The position numbers were made by a program, and so were the translations under genes. A model generated the notes under the pieces. The model made no database searches and was not told the DNA's origin. It saw only the letters and a program-made list of their open reading frames with translations. From Streptomyces sp. SCSIO 30461 (GTDB lineage: Bacteria > Actinomycetota > Actinomycetes > Streptomycetales > Streptomycetaceae), in NCBI RefSeq assembly GCF_037023745.1, contig NZ_CP146101.1:5782001-5846000 (forward strand): DNA of 64,000 nt, written 5' to 3'. How positions within the stretch are numbered: the first letter of the stretch is position 1; each line of letters begins with the position of its first letter. This document shows positions 26,137 to 35,999 of this stretch, one piece after another.

Positions 26137-26336
26137 CTCGGCACCCCCTGCCGTCCACACCGGTCCCCGCTTCAACGGTATTCCCCCCACGACCGCGGGG
26201 CGAGCGTCCGCATCCGCCCGGGTCCCCTGTGCGGCTGTCTCTGACGTGCCCGCCGGGTCGATCTCCGGCAACGTGGCGATCACAAGCGATCACGAACAAG
26301 ACGAGTGGGCTCCCAGACGACAGACGAGGACCAGCC

Positions 26337-26672
26337 ATGCCCCACCTCAGGCGTCCCGCCATCGCGGCCGGGACACTGCTTCTGACCCTCGCCGTCGCGG
26401 GCTGTTCCGGCCTCGGCCGGACCGCGGTCGGCACCGTCATCTACGAGACCGAGGACAAGCGCGTCGTCACGGTGTCCAACCCCGTCGTGACCGGCTGCTT
26501 CCCGTTCATCCCGAAGGGCGCGCACCGGGTGGAGAACGCGACGCTGGTGGACATCTTCCTGTACCGGAAGCCCAACTGCCAGGGGCCCGAGTCCGGGTAC
26601 ATCGGGACCACGCTGTTCGACAACATCGCACCGGGGACGACGCCCTGGCTGAGCTACAGCTTCGTGCACTGA
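26337..26672 (+). CDS. Small lipoprotein of unknown function
   Basis: A 111-residue protein with a type II signal peptide: MPHLRRPAIAAGTLLLTLAV and the lipobox VAGC (Cys at about residue 23). The mature part contains two cysteines (VTGCFPFIP, RKPNCQGPES) that could pair, and ends FDNIAPGTTPWLSYSFVH. No family is recognised. ATG 26337 has GACGAGGA upstream; an upstream in-frame start would destroy the signal-peptide layout. Confidence 0.75.
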   Translation: MPHLRRPAIAAGTLLLTLAVAGCSGLGRTAVGTVIYETEDKRVVTVSNPVVTGCFPFIPKGAHRVENATLVDIFLYRKPNCQGPESGYIGTTLFDNIAPGTTPWLSYSFVH

Positions 26673-26817
26673 GGCGCACCAAACCTCAGCGCGGATCCGT
26701 CGCGATGCCGCCCGCGCCCCGTCGCGCGCAGGGCCCATGGGTTCGACCCGTATCCACCCAGGGCGGTCATATTCGCGGGAATTCGGGTAGACACTGGAGT
26801 GGAAGAGGCGATATGCC

Positions 26818-27093
26818 ATGCGCACCGGGAGTGAGCCCGCGACCGCACGCAGTCCCCTGCGGTTGCGATTCTGGCTGAGTGTCTGGGGCCTGTTGTGGGC
26901 GGTCGCCGGCACCGCTCTGTTCAGCCTGAACGACAGAGCCGGCTGGGCGATAGCCTGCGCGGTGCTTATCGTGATCATCTCCGCGGACTTGATGATGGTG
27001 GTGCACCGACTCCACCAGGGACCGCACTACCAGCCGGGCCCGGACATCCCGCCCTACGAACCGGACCGGGGCGACAGCAGCCCCCGGGACTGA
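26818..27093 (+). CDS. DUF6343-like small membrane protein
   Basis: A 91-residue protein with two transmembrane helices (LSVWGLLWAVAGTALFSL and WAIACAVLIVIISADLMMVV) joined by a short polar turn, and a Pro/Asp-rich C-terminal tail (PGPDIPPYEPDRG). It matches the layout of actinobacterial DUF6343 proteins; function unknown. Its stop is 3 bp from the stop of the convergent TPR gene. Confidence 0.75.
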   Translation: MRTGSEPATARSPLRLRFWLSVWGLLWAVAGTALFSLNDRAGWAIACAVLIVIISADLMMVVHRLHQGPHYQPGPDIPPYEPDRGDSSPRD

Positions 27094-27096
27094 CGG

Positions 27097-27459
27097 TCAG
27101 TCGTCGAAGCGGGCCGCCTCCAGGTACTCGGGCTTGGGGTCGAGCGCCGCGGCCAGCCTGAAGTGCCTCCGGGCAAGCTCGGGTCGACCCGCGCGCTGGT
27201 AGGTGCGGGCCAACGCGAAGTGCGCGAACGCATTGTCCGGCTCCCGCTCCAGTACGATCTCGAACTCCAGCTCCGCTGGGCGCAGTTGCGCGGCGGCGAA
27301 GAAGGCGCGGGCGCGCAGCAGCCGCGCGGCGGTGTTCTCGGGATGGGCCGCGATCACTGAGTCGAGCAGCTTCACCGCACCCCGAGGATCCCGGGCCGCC
27401 AGCAGGTGCTCGGCGGCGCGGAAGTCGATGACGTGGGTCTCCGGGTTTGTGTCGGGCAC
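27097..27459 (-). CDS. Tetratricopeptide repeat protein
   Basis: The 120-residue protein consists of about three TPR units: AAEHLLAARDPRGAVKLLDS, ENTAARLLRARAFFAAAQLR, and DNAFAHFALARTYQRAGRPE with ARRHFRLAAALDPKPEY. It probably serves as a small protein-protein interaction module. Lies downstream of coaE on the same strand, 85 bp apart. Confidence 0.85.
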   Translation of the reverse strand: MPDTNPETHVIDFRAAEHLLAARDPRGAVKLLDSVIAAHPENTAARLLRARAFFAAAQLRPAELEFEIVLEREPDNAFAHFALARTYQRAGRPELARRHFRLAAALDPKPEYLEAARFDD

Positions 27460-27544
27460 TCTCGCATCCTTCCCCTTGCCCCAGGCGATTCAACATGCCC
27501 GTGGGTGTCCCTCGGGTACGCCCCCGCGTGGTCCCCCCACCGCG

Positions 27545-28147
27545 CTATCCGGCTGCCGCGCGCTCGGTGAGGGCCGCCCAGACCTCCCGTACGCGCCGCG
27601 CCAGTGACTCCAGGGGCCCGTCGTTGTCGATGACCAGATCGGCGATGGCTCGCCGCTGTTCCCGGGTGGCCTGTGCGGCCATGCGTGCCCGGGCGTCGGC
27701 CTCGGTCATGCCGCGCAGCCGCACCAGTCGGTCGAGCTGGGTGTCTTCGGACGCCTCCACCACCACGACCATGTCGTACAGCGGGGCGAGGTGGTTCTCG
27801 GTGAGCAGGGGGACGTCGTGGATGACGATGGTGTCCGGCCCCGCCGCGGCTTCGAGCTCGGCGGACCTGGCTCCGACCAGAGGGTGGACGATCGCGTTCA
27901 ACGCGGCCAGCCGGTCGGCGTCGGCGAACACGATCGACCCGAGCCTCGGGCGGTCCAGTGTGCCGTCGGCGGCCAGGATCTCCGGGCCGAAGGTCTCGAC
28001 GATCGCCGCAAGCCCGGGCGTACCGGGCTCCACGACCTCACGCGCGATCCTGTCCGCGTCGACGAGGATCGCCCCGTACGACACCAGAAGCCGCGACACT
28101 TCGCTCTTGCCGGCGCCGATTCCGCCGGTCAGACCCACCTTCAGCAT
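27545..28147 (-). CDS. coaE: Dephospho-CoA kinase
   Basis: A 200-residue CoaE, the last enzyme of coenzyme A synthesis (phosphorylates the ribose 3'-OH of dephospho-CoA). Begins [20 protein letters not shown] with Walker A GGIGAGKS, followed by [39 protein letters not shown], the lid region [20 protein letters not shown] and ADLVIDNDG. Full length for the family, although many actinobacterial homologues are fused to a UPF0157 domain and this one is not. The PAC2 gene and rpsA lie upstream on the same strand, the usual actinobacterial order. Confidence 0.94.
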   Translation of the reverse strand: MLKVGLTGGIGAGKSEVSRLLVSYGAILVDADRIAREVVEPGTPGLAAIVETFGPEILAADGTLDRPRLGSIVFADADRLAALNAIVHPLVGARSAELEAAAGPDTIVIHDVPLLTENHLAPLYDMVVVVEASEDTQLDRLVRLRGMTEADARARMAAQATREQRRAIADLVIDNDGPLESLARRVREVWAALTERAAAG

Positions 28148-28178
28148 GAGCGGAAGCTTAGGGGTCCGGTCCGCGCGG

Positions 28179-29120
28179 CTACGCGTCGCCCTCCCGCTCG
28201 GCCAGGAACCGCTCGAACTCGCGGCCGATCTCGTCCGCTGACGGGAGGTCCACCGGTTCGGCGACCAGACTGCCGCGCGTCTCTGCTCCGGCGATCGCGT
28301 CGTACTGGTGCTCCAGCCCCCGTACCAGCGTCACCAGTTCCTCGTCGCCTTCCCCGATCTGCCGCTCGATCGCGGTCTGGGTGCGCTGCGCCTCCGCGCG
28401 CAGCGTGTGCGCCACGCTCGGGAGCACCAGGCCCGTCGCGGCGGTGATGGCCTCGACAGCGGTGAGCGCCGCATCGGGATAGGCGGAACGGGCGACGTAG
28501 TGCGGTACGTGCGCGGCGATCCCGAGGACGTCGTGGCCCCACTCCATCAGCCGGTACTCGACCAGTGCTTCCGCGCTGCCCGGCACCTGTGCCTCGTCGA
28601 AGGGGCTGAGGTGCCCGGGGGTGAGGTCGACTCGGTTGCCGTGGGGTGTGAGACCGACGGGGCGAGTGTGCGGCACACCCATGGGGATGCCATGGAAGTT
28701 CACCGAGAGCCGTACTCCGAGGCGCTCCACGATCTGCCGGACCGCGGCGGCGAACCGCTCCCACTCGACATCGGGCTCGGGACCGGAGAGCAGCAGGAAC
28801 GGGGCGCCCGTGGCGTCCTGGACCAACCGGACCTCCAGCGCGGGTGCCTCGAAGCCCGCCCAGCGGTCGCGCCGGAAGGTGAGCAGCGGCCGCCGGGCGC
28901 GGTAGTCCACGAGCCGGTCGTGGTCGAAGCGGGCCACCACCTGGTGCGGCAGCGAGCCCAGCAGCGAACCCACGATCTGCTCGCCGGCCTCCCCCGCATC
29001 GATGTAGCCGTCGAAGTGGTACAGCATCACCAGCCCTGACGACTCCTGCGCCAGCGCCATGTCGACCACCGCGAGCCCCTTGGGATCCCACGCGTACAAA
29101 CCCTGCGGATCAAGCACCAC
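28179..29120 (-). CDS. PAC2 family protein (proteasome assembly chaperone-like)
   Basis: A 313-residue PAC2-domain protein: [120 protein letters not shown]. Family members are ATP-grasp-adjacent or proteasome-assembly-like proteins; the role in Streptomyces is unproven. The start is one of two consecutive GTG codons (29118-29120 and 29115-29117); the first has better spacing from AGAGGGG. It lies between coaE and rpsA. Confidence 0.87.
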   Translation of the reverse strand: MVLDPQGLYAWDPKGLAVVDMALAQESSGLVMLYHFDGYIDAGEAGEQIVGSLLGSLPHQVVARFDHDRLVDYRARRPLLTFRRDRWAGFEAPALEVRLVQDATGAPFLLLSGPEPDVEWERFAAAVRQIVERLGVRLSVNFHGIPMGVPHTRPVGLTPHGNRVDLTPGHLSPFDEAQVPGSAEALVEYRLMEWGHDVLGIAAHVPHYVARSAYPDAALTAVEAITAATGLVLPSVAHTLRAEAQRTQTAIERQIGEGDEELVTLVRGLEHQYDAIAGAETRGSLVAEPVDLPSADEIGREFERFLAEREGDA

Positions 29121-29321
29121 CGTCAACGCCCCTCTTCCGATTGCCCTTGCCAACACCACGGACGGGGCGGTCATTCCCGGGGCATGGGACGCGGTGCGGC
29201 CGGTGGCACGCACGCCGACGCAGTGGGTCGGCTCCACGGCAACCACCGTGCCGTGACGTCTTCGTACCACCCGCCACGGTCGCGTACCCGGTGGGCCACG
29301 ATGGCGCGGGCACAAAGCCGA

Positions 29322-29348
29322 AGGCCCGCCCCGGAAAGGGGCGGGCCT
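29322..29348 (-). terminator. rpsA terminator hairpin
   Basis: GGCCCGCCCC and GGGGCGGGCC pair perfectly around GGAAA (with an extra A-T), 46 nt beyond the rpsA stop. On the minus strand it is followed by TTCGGCTTTGT. Confidence 0.75.
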
Positions 29349-29393
29349 CGGTGGTGCTATCGCCTGGCGGCTAGCGTCCGGCTGTGAGCCTCA

Positions 29394-30887
29394 TCAGCTC
29401 TGGCCGCCGGCCAGCTTCTCGCGAAGCGCGGCCAGGGCCTCGTCCGACGCCAAGGCGCCGGAGTTGTCGTCCGACTCCGAGGAGTAGGAACCACCCTGCG
29501 GCGCGGCGGCCGGAGCGGCGGCGCCACCCTCGGCAGCAGCGGCCTCGTCGGCCTCGCGGGACTTGATGACCTGCGCCTGGTGCTGCTCGAAGCGCTGCTG
29601 CGCCTCGGCGTACTGGCGCTCCCACTCCTCGCGCTGCTTCTCGAAACCGTCGAGCCAGTCGTTGGTCTCGGGGTCGAAGCCCTCGGGGTAGATGTAGTTG
29701 CCCTGGTCGTCGTAGGACGCGGCCATGCCGTACAGGGTCGGGTCGAACTCGACCGACGCCGGGTCGGCACCGAAGGACTCGTTGGCCTGCTTGAGGGACA
29801 GCGAGATCCGGCGACGCTCCAGGTCGATGTCGATGACCTTGACGAAGATCTCGTCGTTGACCTGGACGACCTGCTCCGGGATCTCCACGTGGCGCTCGGC
29901 CAGCTCGGAGATGTGGACCAGGCCCTCGATGCCCTCGTCCACACGGACGAACGCACCGAACGGAACCAGCTTGGTGACCTTGCCCGGGACGACCTGACCG
30001 ATCTGGTGCGTACGGGCGAACTGCTGCCACGGGTCTTCCTGCGTCGCCTTCAGCGACAGGGAGACACGCTCGCGGTCCATGTCGACGTCGAGGACCTCGA
30101 CGGTGACTTCCTGGCCGACCTCGACAACCTCGGACGGGTGGTCGATGTGCTTCCAGGACAGCTCGGAGACGTGGACCAGACCGTCGACGCCACCCAGGTC
30201 CACGAAGGCACCGAAGTTGACGATCGAGGAGACGACGCCGGAGCGGACCTGACCCTTCTGGAGGGTGGTGAGGAACGTCTGGCGGACCTCGGACTGGGTC
30301 TGCTCCAGCCAGGCACGGCGGGACAGGACCACGTTGTTGCGGTTCTTGTCCAGCTCGATGATCTTGGCCTCGAGCTCCTTGCCGACGTACGGCTGGAGGT
30401 CGCGGACACGGCGCATCTCGACCAGGGAGGCCGGGAGGAAGCCGCGGAGGCCGATGTCGAGGATGAGACCACCCTTGACGACCTCGATGACGGTACCGGT
30501 GACGATGCCGTCCTCTTCCTTGATCTTCTCGATGGTGCCCCAGGCGCGCTCGTACTGGGCGCGCTTCTTCGAGAGGATCAGGCGGCCTTCCTTGTCCTCC
30601 TTCTGGAGAACCAGGGCCTCGATCTCGTCGCCGACCTTGACGACCTCGTTCGGGTCGACGTCGTGCTTGATCGAGAGCTCGCGGCTCGGGATGACACCTT
30701 CGGTCTTGTAACCGATGTCGAGCAGGACCTCGTCCCGGTCGACCTTCACGATGACGCCGTCGACGATGTCGCCGTCGTTGAAGTACTTGATCGTCTCGTC
30801 GATCGCGGCGAGGAAGGCTTCCTCGTTACCGATGTCGTTGACCGCAACCTGCGGGGTGGTGGCGGTGGTCTCGGTGCTGCTCGTCAT
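29394..30887 (-). CDS. rpsA: 30S ribosomal protein S1
   Basis: A 497-residue S1 with four S1/OB domains: (1) about 35-105 (DIVDGVIVKVDRDEVLLDIG), (2) about 120-190 (EEDGIVTGTVIEVVKGGLIL), (3) about 205-275 (VRSGVVSSIVNFGAFVDLGG) and (4) about 290-360 (IGQVVPGKVTKLVPFGAFVR), plus an actinobacterial Ala/Glu/Ser-rich tail. Binds mRNA leaders on the ribosome. ATG 30885-30887. No proper Shine-Dalgarno is seen at normal spacing (CCTTTCCCAC precedes the ATG; GGAG is 11 bases away), a known peculiarity of rpsA genes, which are autoregulated. The promoter is at 31084-31112, giving a leader of roughly 190 nt. Confidence 0.97.
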   Translation of the reverse strand: MTSSTETTATTPQVAVNDIGNEEAFLAAIDETIKYFNDGDIVDGVIVKVDRDEVLLDIGYKTEGVIPSRELSIKHDVDPNEVVKVGDEIEALVLQKEDKEGRLILSKKRAQYERAWGTIEKIKEEDGIVTGTVIEVVKGGLILDIGLRGFLPASLVEMRRVRDLQPYVGKELEAKIIELDKNRNNVVLSRRAWLEQTQSEVRQTFLTTLQKGQVRSGVVSSIVNFGAFVDLGGVDGLVHVSELSWKHIDHPSEVVEVGQEVTVEVLDVDMDRERVSLSLKATQEDPWQQFARTHQIGQVVPGKVTKLVPFGAFVRVDEGIEGLVHISELAERHVEIPEQVVQVNDEIFVKVIDIDLERRRISLSLKQANESFGADPASVEFDPTLYGMAASYDDQGNYIYPEGFDPETNDWLDGFEKQREEWERQYAEAQQRFEQHQAQVIKSREADEAAAAEGGAAAPAAAPQGGSYSSESDDNSGALASDEALAALREKLAGGQS

Positions 30888-31083
30888 GTGGGAAAGGGCT
30901 CCGGTACGGACATTGAAGTCGTAGGCACTGCTACGCCGTGAGCCCGTATCGCAGCTGAAGAAGCCGGACAGCCTAGGAAGCGCCAACCCGTAGGGAATGG
31001 CGCCTCGACAACCGAGGGGACATACAACAGATGCGAGCGCGGCCTGCTCCGTCTGAGGCGCGCAAGCCCGCAGCGCAACCTTT

Positions 31084-31112
31084 AGCATAAGGGCGCAGCA
31101 GGGCATGGTCAA
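31084..31112 (-). promoter_or_regulatory. HrdB-type promoter of rpsA
   Basis: On the minus strand TTGACC (31112-31107), a 17-bp spacer and TATGCT (31089-31084) match the vegetative sigma consensus well. The promoter points toward rpsA and overlaps nothing coding on that strand. Confidence 0.8.
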
Positions 31113-31273
31113 TGCGCGAACGGCACCACCAGGGGTGGAACAACCCATACCCGGCACAACTAAGGTTTGCCGAGGCCACGATGACCCGCGCCGCAGTCGC
31201 CACGCGACACGATCACCGTCCGCGACCGTCGCCGTGCCGCGCAGGACTCAAGCAACGTACAACGACGGGCGAG

Positions 31274-32131
31274 ATGATCCAAGAGGACGAACACGAGTAC
31301 GAACCGCAGGCCGTACGGCGCACCGCCGGAGACGCGGAGAGCAGCCGGGCCAGCCGAGGCTGGTGGGACCGGAACGCGGACGAGTACCAGATGGAGCACG
31401 GGTCGTTCCTGGGCGACGATCGGTTCGTCTGGGGCCCGGAGGGGCTCGACGAAGCCGAGGCGAGGCTGCTCGGCCCAGCCGGATCACTGAAGGGCCTGGA
31501 CGTACTGGAGATCGGCGCGGGTGCGGCCCAGTGCTCGCGCTGGCTGGCGGCGCAGGGCGCGCGCCCGGTGGCACTGGACCTCTCGCACCGGCAGCTCCAG
31601 CACGCACTGCTGATCGGAGTCGGCTTCCCCCTGGTGGAGGCCGACGCGGGAGCGCTGCCCTTCGCCGACGGCTCCTTCGGGCTGGTGTGCTCGGCATACG
31701 GGGCGGTGCCGTTCGTCGCGGACGCGGTACAGGTGTTCCGCGAGATCCACCGCGTGCTGCGGCCCGGTGGGCGCTGGGTCTTCTCGGTGACCCATCCGGT
31801 CCGCTGGGCCTTCCCGGACGAACCTGGCCCGGAGGGCCTGAGTGTGGCCGCCTCGTACTTCGACCGCACCCCCTACGTCGAACAGGACGAGCAAGGCCGC
31901 GCCGTCTATGTGGAGCACCACCGCACGGTCGGAGACTGGGTGCGCGCGCTGGTCGCCGGGGGCTTCCGGCTGCTGGACCTGGTGGAGCCGGAGTGGCCGG
32001 AGTGGAACGGTCAGGAATGGGGCGGCTGGTCTCCGCTGCGCGGGCATCTGATCCCCGGTACGGCGGTCTTCGTCTGCGAGCGGGACGGGCGTGCACGGCG
32101 CGCGGACGAGCGCGGAGAGCCGGCGGCGTGA
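31274..32131 (+). CDS. Class I SAM-dependent methyltransferase
   Basis: A 285-residue methyltransferase: WWDRNADEYQMEHGSFLGDD, motif I LDVLEIGAGAAQCSRWLAAQ, acidic loop ARPVALDLSHRQLQHA, motif II-like ADAGALPFADGSFGLVCSAY, motif III VFREIHRVLRPGGRWVFSV. Substrate unknown. ATG 31274 (MIQEDEHEYEPQAVRRTAGD) is preferred because the 54 upstream codons in frame overlap the rpsA promoter region and look non-coding. It overlaps hrpB by GTGA, so the two are co-translated. Confidence 0.88.
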   Translation: MIQEDEHEYEPQAVRRTAGDAESSRASRGWWDRNADEYQMEHGSFLGDDRFVWGPEGLDEAEARLLGPAGSLKGLDVLEIGAGAAQCSRWLAAQGARPVALDLSHRQLQHALLIGVGFPLVEADAGALPFADGSFGLVCSAYGAVPFVADAVQVFREIHRVLRPGGRWVFSVTHPVRWAFPDEPGPEGLSVAASYFDRTPYVEQDEQGRAVYVEHHRTVGDWVRALVAGGFRLLDLVEPEWPEWNGQEWGGWSPLRGHLIPGTAVFVCERDGRARRADERGEPAA

Positions 32132-34677
32132 GCCACGAGGAGGCACTGGCGCGACTGCCCGTACGAACCGCGCTGCCCGCGCTTGAGCACGCTCTGGACA
32201 CGCACGGCGCGGCGGTGCTCTGCGCACCGCCCGGGACGGGCAAGACGACCTTCGTACCGCTGGCTCTGGCCGGGCTGCTCCAGGACGGTGCGGGCCGGGG
32301 CGGTGCGGGCCGCGTCCTGGTCGCCGAGCCCCGCCGGATCGCGGCACGGGCCGCGGCGCGCCGCATGGCGTGGCTGCTCGGCGAGCGTGTCGGTGATCGG
32401 GTCGGTTTCACGGTGCGCGGCGAACGTGTCGTCGGTCCTGGCACCTCCGTCGAGGTGGTCACCACCGGTGTGCTGCTCCAGCGGCTCCAGCGGGACCAGG
32501 AACTCCCCGGGGTCGACACGGTGATCCTGGACGAATGCCATGAGCGGCATCTGGACGCGGACACCGCGGCGGCCTTCCTGCTCGATGTACGCGCGGCCCT
32601 GCGCCCCGAACTGCGCCTCGTGGCGGCGTCGGCGACCACGGACGCCGCCGGGTGGGCGCGGCTGCTCGGCGACGCGCCTGTGGTGGCGGCCGAGGGAGCC
32701 GCCCACCAGGTGGAGGTGGTCTGGGCTCCCCCCACCGGGCCGGTGCGCCCGCCGCACGGGATGCGGGTGGATCCGGCGCTGCTGGCGCATGTGGCGTCGG
32801 TGGTGCGCGGGGCGCTGCCCCGCCACGCCGGTGACGTGCTCTGCTTTCTGCCCGGTGCCGGGGAGCTCGCGCGGGTGGCCGGGCTGCTGTCGGATGTGGA
32901 TGCCGAGGTGCTCCAAGTGCACGGACGGGCTCCGGCAGCGGTGCAGGACGCGGTGCTGTCGCCGTCACCGGGGCGGAGGCGCCGGGTGGTGCTGGCCACA
33001 GCGGTGGCGGAGTCCTCGCTGACCGTGCCGGGGGTGCGGGTGGTGGTGGATTCGGGGCTCGCGCGCGAGCCGCGGGTGGACCACGCCCGGGGCATCGGCT
33101 CCCTGACCACCGTGCGGGCCTCGCAGGCGGCGGCCCGTCAGCGGGCGGGGCGTGCCGGGCGTGAGGCGCCCGGCACCGTCTACCGCTGCTGGTCCGAGGC
33201 GGATGACGTCCGGCTGCCCCGGTTCCCGGCGCCTGAGATCCAGCTCACGGATCTGACCTCGTTCGCCCTCCAGGCGGCTTGCTGGGGTGACCCTTCGGCT
33301 TCCGGGCTCGCGCTGCTCGACGCACCACCCGAGGGCGCAATGGCCGCCGCCCGCGCGGTGCTCGCGGCGATCGGCGCGGTGGACGCGTCGGGACGGGCCA
33401 CGGACCGGGGCGCGCGGCTGGCGCGGGTGGGGGTCCATCCCCGGCTGGCCCGCGCACTGGTGGACGGGGCCGCCGATGTGGGTACCCGGCGTGCGGCCGA
33501 AGTGGTGGCGCTGCTGAGCGAGGAGCCTCCCCGGGACTACGGGGACGATCTCGCCGCCGCGTGGCGCACCGCCCGGCGCGGGGGTGACGCGTACGGGGCG
33601 CGTTGGCGGGCGGAGGCCGGGCGGCTGGCGCGTGCGATCGGCGAGCGGTCTCCCGGGGACGCGCCCGCGGTGAGGCCGGGCGCCGAGAGTCCCTCCGGGG
33701 CGGCCCCCGTCACGGACGACACCGCCGCCGGGTTCGTCACGGCGCTCGCTTTTCCCGAACGGGTCGCACGGGCCCGCGGGGAGCAGGCGTTCCTGATGGC
33801 CTCAGGGACGGGCGCGGAGGTCGGGGACGGTTCGGGGCTGCGTGGTGCGCCCTGGCTCGCGGTGGCCGTCGCGGACCGACCCGCGCACGCCGCGTCGGCG
33901 CGAGTCCGGCTCGCCGCCGTCATCGACGAGGAAACGGCCCGTACCGCCGCCGCACATCTGCTCACCGACGGCGAGGAGGTGCACTGGGAGGACGGTGGCC
34001 TGGTGGCCCGGCAGGTGCTGCGGCTGGGTGCGGTCGAGTTGCTCGTGCGGCCGCTGAGGGAACCGGCGCCGGAGCTCGTGCGGGACGCGCTGCTGGCGGG
34101 CCTGCGGAGGGAGGGCCTCGGGCTGCTGGCCTGGTCCCGGGACGCGGTGGCGCTCAGGCAGCGGCTCGCGTTCCTGCACCGGGCGATCGGGGCGCCGTGG
34201 CCCCCGGTGGCCGATGACGGCACTCTGCTGGACCGGGCGGACGAGTGGCTGGAGCCTGAACTGTCGCGTGCCCGCCGACGCGCCGATCTGGGGCGTATCG
34301 ACGCCGGGCAGGCGCTCCGGAGGCTGCTGCCGTGGGCGAGCGGTGACGCCGCACGGCTGGACGAGTTCGCACCCGAGCGGATCGAGGTGCCGAGCGGATC
34401 GCGGATCCGGGTCGACTACTCGGCTGAGCAGCCGGTGCTCGCCGTGAAACTCCAGGAGTTGTTCGGGCTGTCGGAGACGCCGGTCGTCGCAGGGGTACCG
34501 GTGCTGGTGCACCTGCTGTCGCCCGCCGGCCGGCCGGCCGCCGTCACGGCCGACCTCGCGTCGTTCTGGCGCGATGGCTACCGGGCCGTGCGCGCGGAGC
34601 TCCGCGGCCGGTATCCGAGGCACCCGTGGCCCGATGACCCGTCCACTGCGGAACCGACCCGCGGGGTCAAGCGCTGA
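32128..34677 (+). CDS. hrpB: ATP-dependent helicase HrpB
   Basis: An 849-residue DEAH-type helicase of the HrpB family: Walker A AVLCAPPGTGKTTFVPLALA (residues about 29-48), Ia VAEPRRIAARAAARRMAWLL, motif II VILDECHERHLDADTAAAF (DECH), motif III VAASATTD, LCFLPGAGELARVAGLL, motif V ATAVAESSLTVPGVRVVVDS, motif VI QRAGRAGREAPGTVYR, and the HrpB-type C-terminal domain ending PRHPWPDDPSTAEPTRGVKR. Cellular role is poorly known. GTG 32128 overlaps the methyltransferase stop. The 3' end overlaps the convergent DUF3068 gene by 11 bp. Confidence 0.94.
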   Translation: MSHEEALARLPVRTALPALEHALDTHGAAVLCAPPGTGKTTFVPLALAGLLQDGAGRGGAGRVLVAEPRRIAARAAARRMAWLLGERVGDRVGFTVRGERVVGPGTSVEVVTTGVLLQRLQRDQELPGVDTVILDECHERHLDADTAAAFLLDVRAALRPELRLVAASATTDAAGWARLLGDAPVVAAEGAAHQVEVVWAPPTGPVRPPHGMRVDPALLAHVASVVRGALPRHAGDVLCFLPGAGELARVAGLLSDVDAEVLQVHGRAPAAVQDAVLSPSPGRRRRVVLATAVAESSLTVPGVRVVVDSGLAREPRVDHARGIGSLTTVRASQAAARQRAGRAGREAPGTVYRCWSEADDVRLPRFPAPEIQLTDLTSFALQAACWGDPSASGLALLDAPPEGAMAAARAVLAAIGAVDASGRATDRGARLARVGVHPRLARALVDGAADVGTRRAAEVVALLSEEPPRDYGDDLAAAWRTARRGGDAYGARWRAEAGRLARAIGERSPGDAPAVRPGAESPSGAAPVTDDTAAGFVTALAFPERVARARGEQAFLMASGTGAEVGDGSGLRGAPWLAVAVADRPAHAASARVRLAAVIDEETARTAAAHLLTDGEEVHWEDGGLVARQVLRLGAVELLVRPLREPAPELVRDALLAGLRREGLGLLAWSRDAVALRQRLAFLHRAIGAPWPPVADDGTLLDRADEWLEPELSRARRRADLGRIDAGQALRRLLPWASGDAARLDEFAPERIEVPSGSRIRVDYSAEQPVLAVKLQELFGLSETPVVAGVPVLVHLLSPAGRPAAVTADLASFWRDGYRAVRAELRGRYPRHPWPDDPSTAEPTRGVKR

Positions 34678-35659
34678 CGGTTTCGCGGTCGGACCGCAGC
34701 GGGGGCCCGCCTTCCGGACGGCGTGAGCGCGCCTCAAGCCAGAGGGAGAGTCCGAGCAGCAGGAGCGCCAGGGCCGTGCAGCCCCACGGCAGATGGGAGA
34801 CCAGCAGCAGCACGGTCGCGCGGTTGGCCGTGACCAGTTCCACCGTGTGGTCCAGGTAGTCCTCACGGATCTTCACATGCCCCGAGAACGCCGTGACCTT
34901 GTCCCGGCCGCCCAGCAGCGTGCCGCCGCGCAGTTCCTCGGTGTGGATCTCCTCGCCGTTGACGGGGGCGCCGGTGACCGGCTCGATCCAGAACATCCGC
35001 TTGGTGGTGTACCAGCGTGTGGTGCCCGTCTGCTTCTCCAGTGTGGTGGCGTCGATGCCGGGGAGCGGCATCTTCCTGGGGTACGGGACCTTGGTCCAGG
35101 GGATGGTCTGCTCGAAGTAGTAGACCTCAAGGCCGCGGAAGGTGCGGGTGCCCTTGTAGTGGATGGGCGCCGAGGTGCGTGTCTGGGCGTCGAAGTACTC
35201 GTAGTCCCGCTTCTCGGTGAGGAAGGGCCACTTGAACTCGATGCCCTCGCGGCGCACCGCGTCGCCGTCGACCGATTCCCCGGTGGCGTGCACGGGGACC
35301 TGGGTGTGGGCGTCGAATACGTAGCGCTCGGGGATCTGCGAGACCATCGCGCCGTCGGGCCCCTGCACGTGGGACAGCGCGTCCCAGACGACGACATCGC
35401 GTCCGGCGTCCCGTTCGATCTTCTCGGACTCCTCGACGTTGCCCTTGAGGGTCTGCACGATGGTGACCTTGTCGACCTGCTCCGCCTCCATGGTGTCGTA
35501 ACTGAGCAGTGTCGCCGGCGCCGCCTCCAGCACCATCTCCTGGTACTGCGAGGGCGGGATCTTCACCAGCCTCGGGAAGGCATACCAGCGCAACACGGGC
35601 GCCAGCGCACCGAAGAACACGGCGAGGGCGAGCAGGACCAGGCTGGCGCGGCGACGCAC
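34667..35659 (-). CDS. DUF3068 domain-containing membrane protein
   Basis: A 330-residue protein with an N-terminal helix/signal anchor (RRASLVLLALAVFFGALAPV), a large extracytoplasmic domain (LLSYDTMEAEQVDKVTIVQT, YEYFDAQTRTSAPIHYKGTR, TFRGLEVYYFEQTIPWTKVP, RWYTTKRMFWIEPVTGAPVN) and a C-terminal helix (CTALALLLLGLSLWL) before a basic tail. It matches DUF3068, sometimes labelled PorA-like; function unknown. GTG start 35657-35659. A short peptide gene lies 18 bp upstream on the same strand, a conserved pairing. Confidence 0.85.
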   Translation of the reverse strand: MRRRASLVLLALAVFFGALAPVLRWYAFPRLVKIPPSQYQEMVLEAAPATLLSYDTMEAEQVDKVTIVQTLKGNVEESEKIERDAGRDVVVWDALSHVQGPDGAMVSQIPERYVFDAHTQVPVHATGESVDGDAVRREGIEFKWPFLTEKRDYEYFDAQTRTSAPIHYKGTRTFRGLEVYYFEQTIPWTKVPYPRKMPLPGIDATTLEKQTGTTRWYTTKRMFWIEPVTGAPVNGEEIHTEELRGGTLLGGRDKVTAFSGHVKIREDYLDHTVELVTANRATVLLLVSHLPWGCTALALLLLGLSLWLEARSRRPEGGPPLRSDRETVSA

Positions 35660-35677
35660 GGCGGCGGCTCCTTCCGT

Positions 35678-35815
35678 CTACTGCTTGGGGCCGGGGACGG
35701 TGGTCAGGAGCGGTTTGGGGGACGTCTCCCCCGGCGGTACGTCGAGGACTGCGATGATCAGCATGACGAGCAGCACCGCGGCCAGCCCGACGGCGGCGGC
35801 GACGAGGGCGCGCAT
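35678..35815 (-). CDS. SPW_0924-type small membrane peptide
   Basis: A 45-residue peptide with one transmembrane helix (ALVAAAVGLAAVLLVMLIIA) and the tail PPGETSPKPLLTTVPGPKQ; the G-E-T-S-P-K-P-L-L-T-x-V-P-G block matches the family named after SPW_0924. ATG 35813-35815. It precedes the DUF3068 gene on the same strand and is probably co-transcribed with it. Function unknown. Confidence 0.72.
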   Translation of the reverse strand: MRALVAAAVGLAAVLLVMLIIAVLDVPPGETSPKPLLTTVPGPKQ

Positions 35816-35918
35816 GGCCGTCCTCCCGGTCTTATCTGATGCAGCGTCAGAAACGCCGACGTTCCGGGCACCGTAGCAACGCGGCCGTGAGAAGAGAACA
35901 GCTCGCACCGCACGACAA

Positions 35919-35963
35919 CGCCCACCGCCCCTACGCCGGGGTGCGGCGCAGGGGTGGTGGGCG
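35919..35963. terminator. Hairpin terminator of the transglycosylase gene
   Basis: CGCCCACCGCCCCT (35919-35932) pairs with AGGGGTGGTGGGCG (35950-35963), 14 bp with one G-U, around a 17-nt loop, 37 nt past the lytic transglycosylase stop. Confidence 0.65.
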
Positions 35964-35999
35964 GATGTGGGTAACGGTGCGGGGGTACGGAGCCGGGGC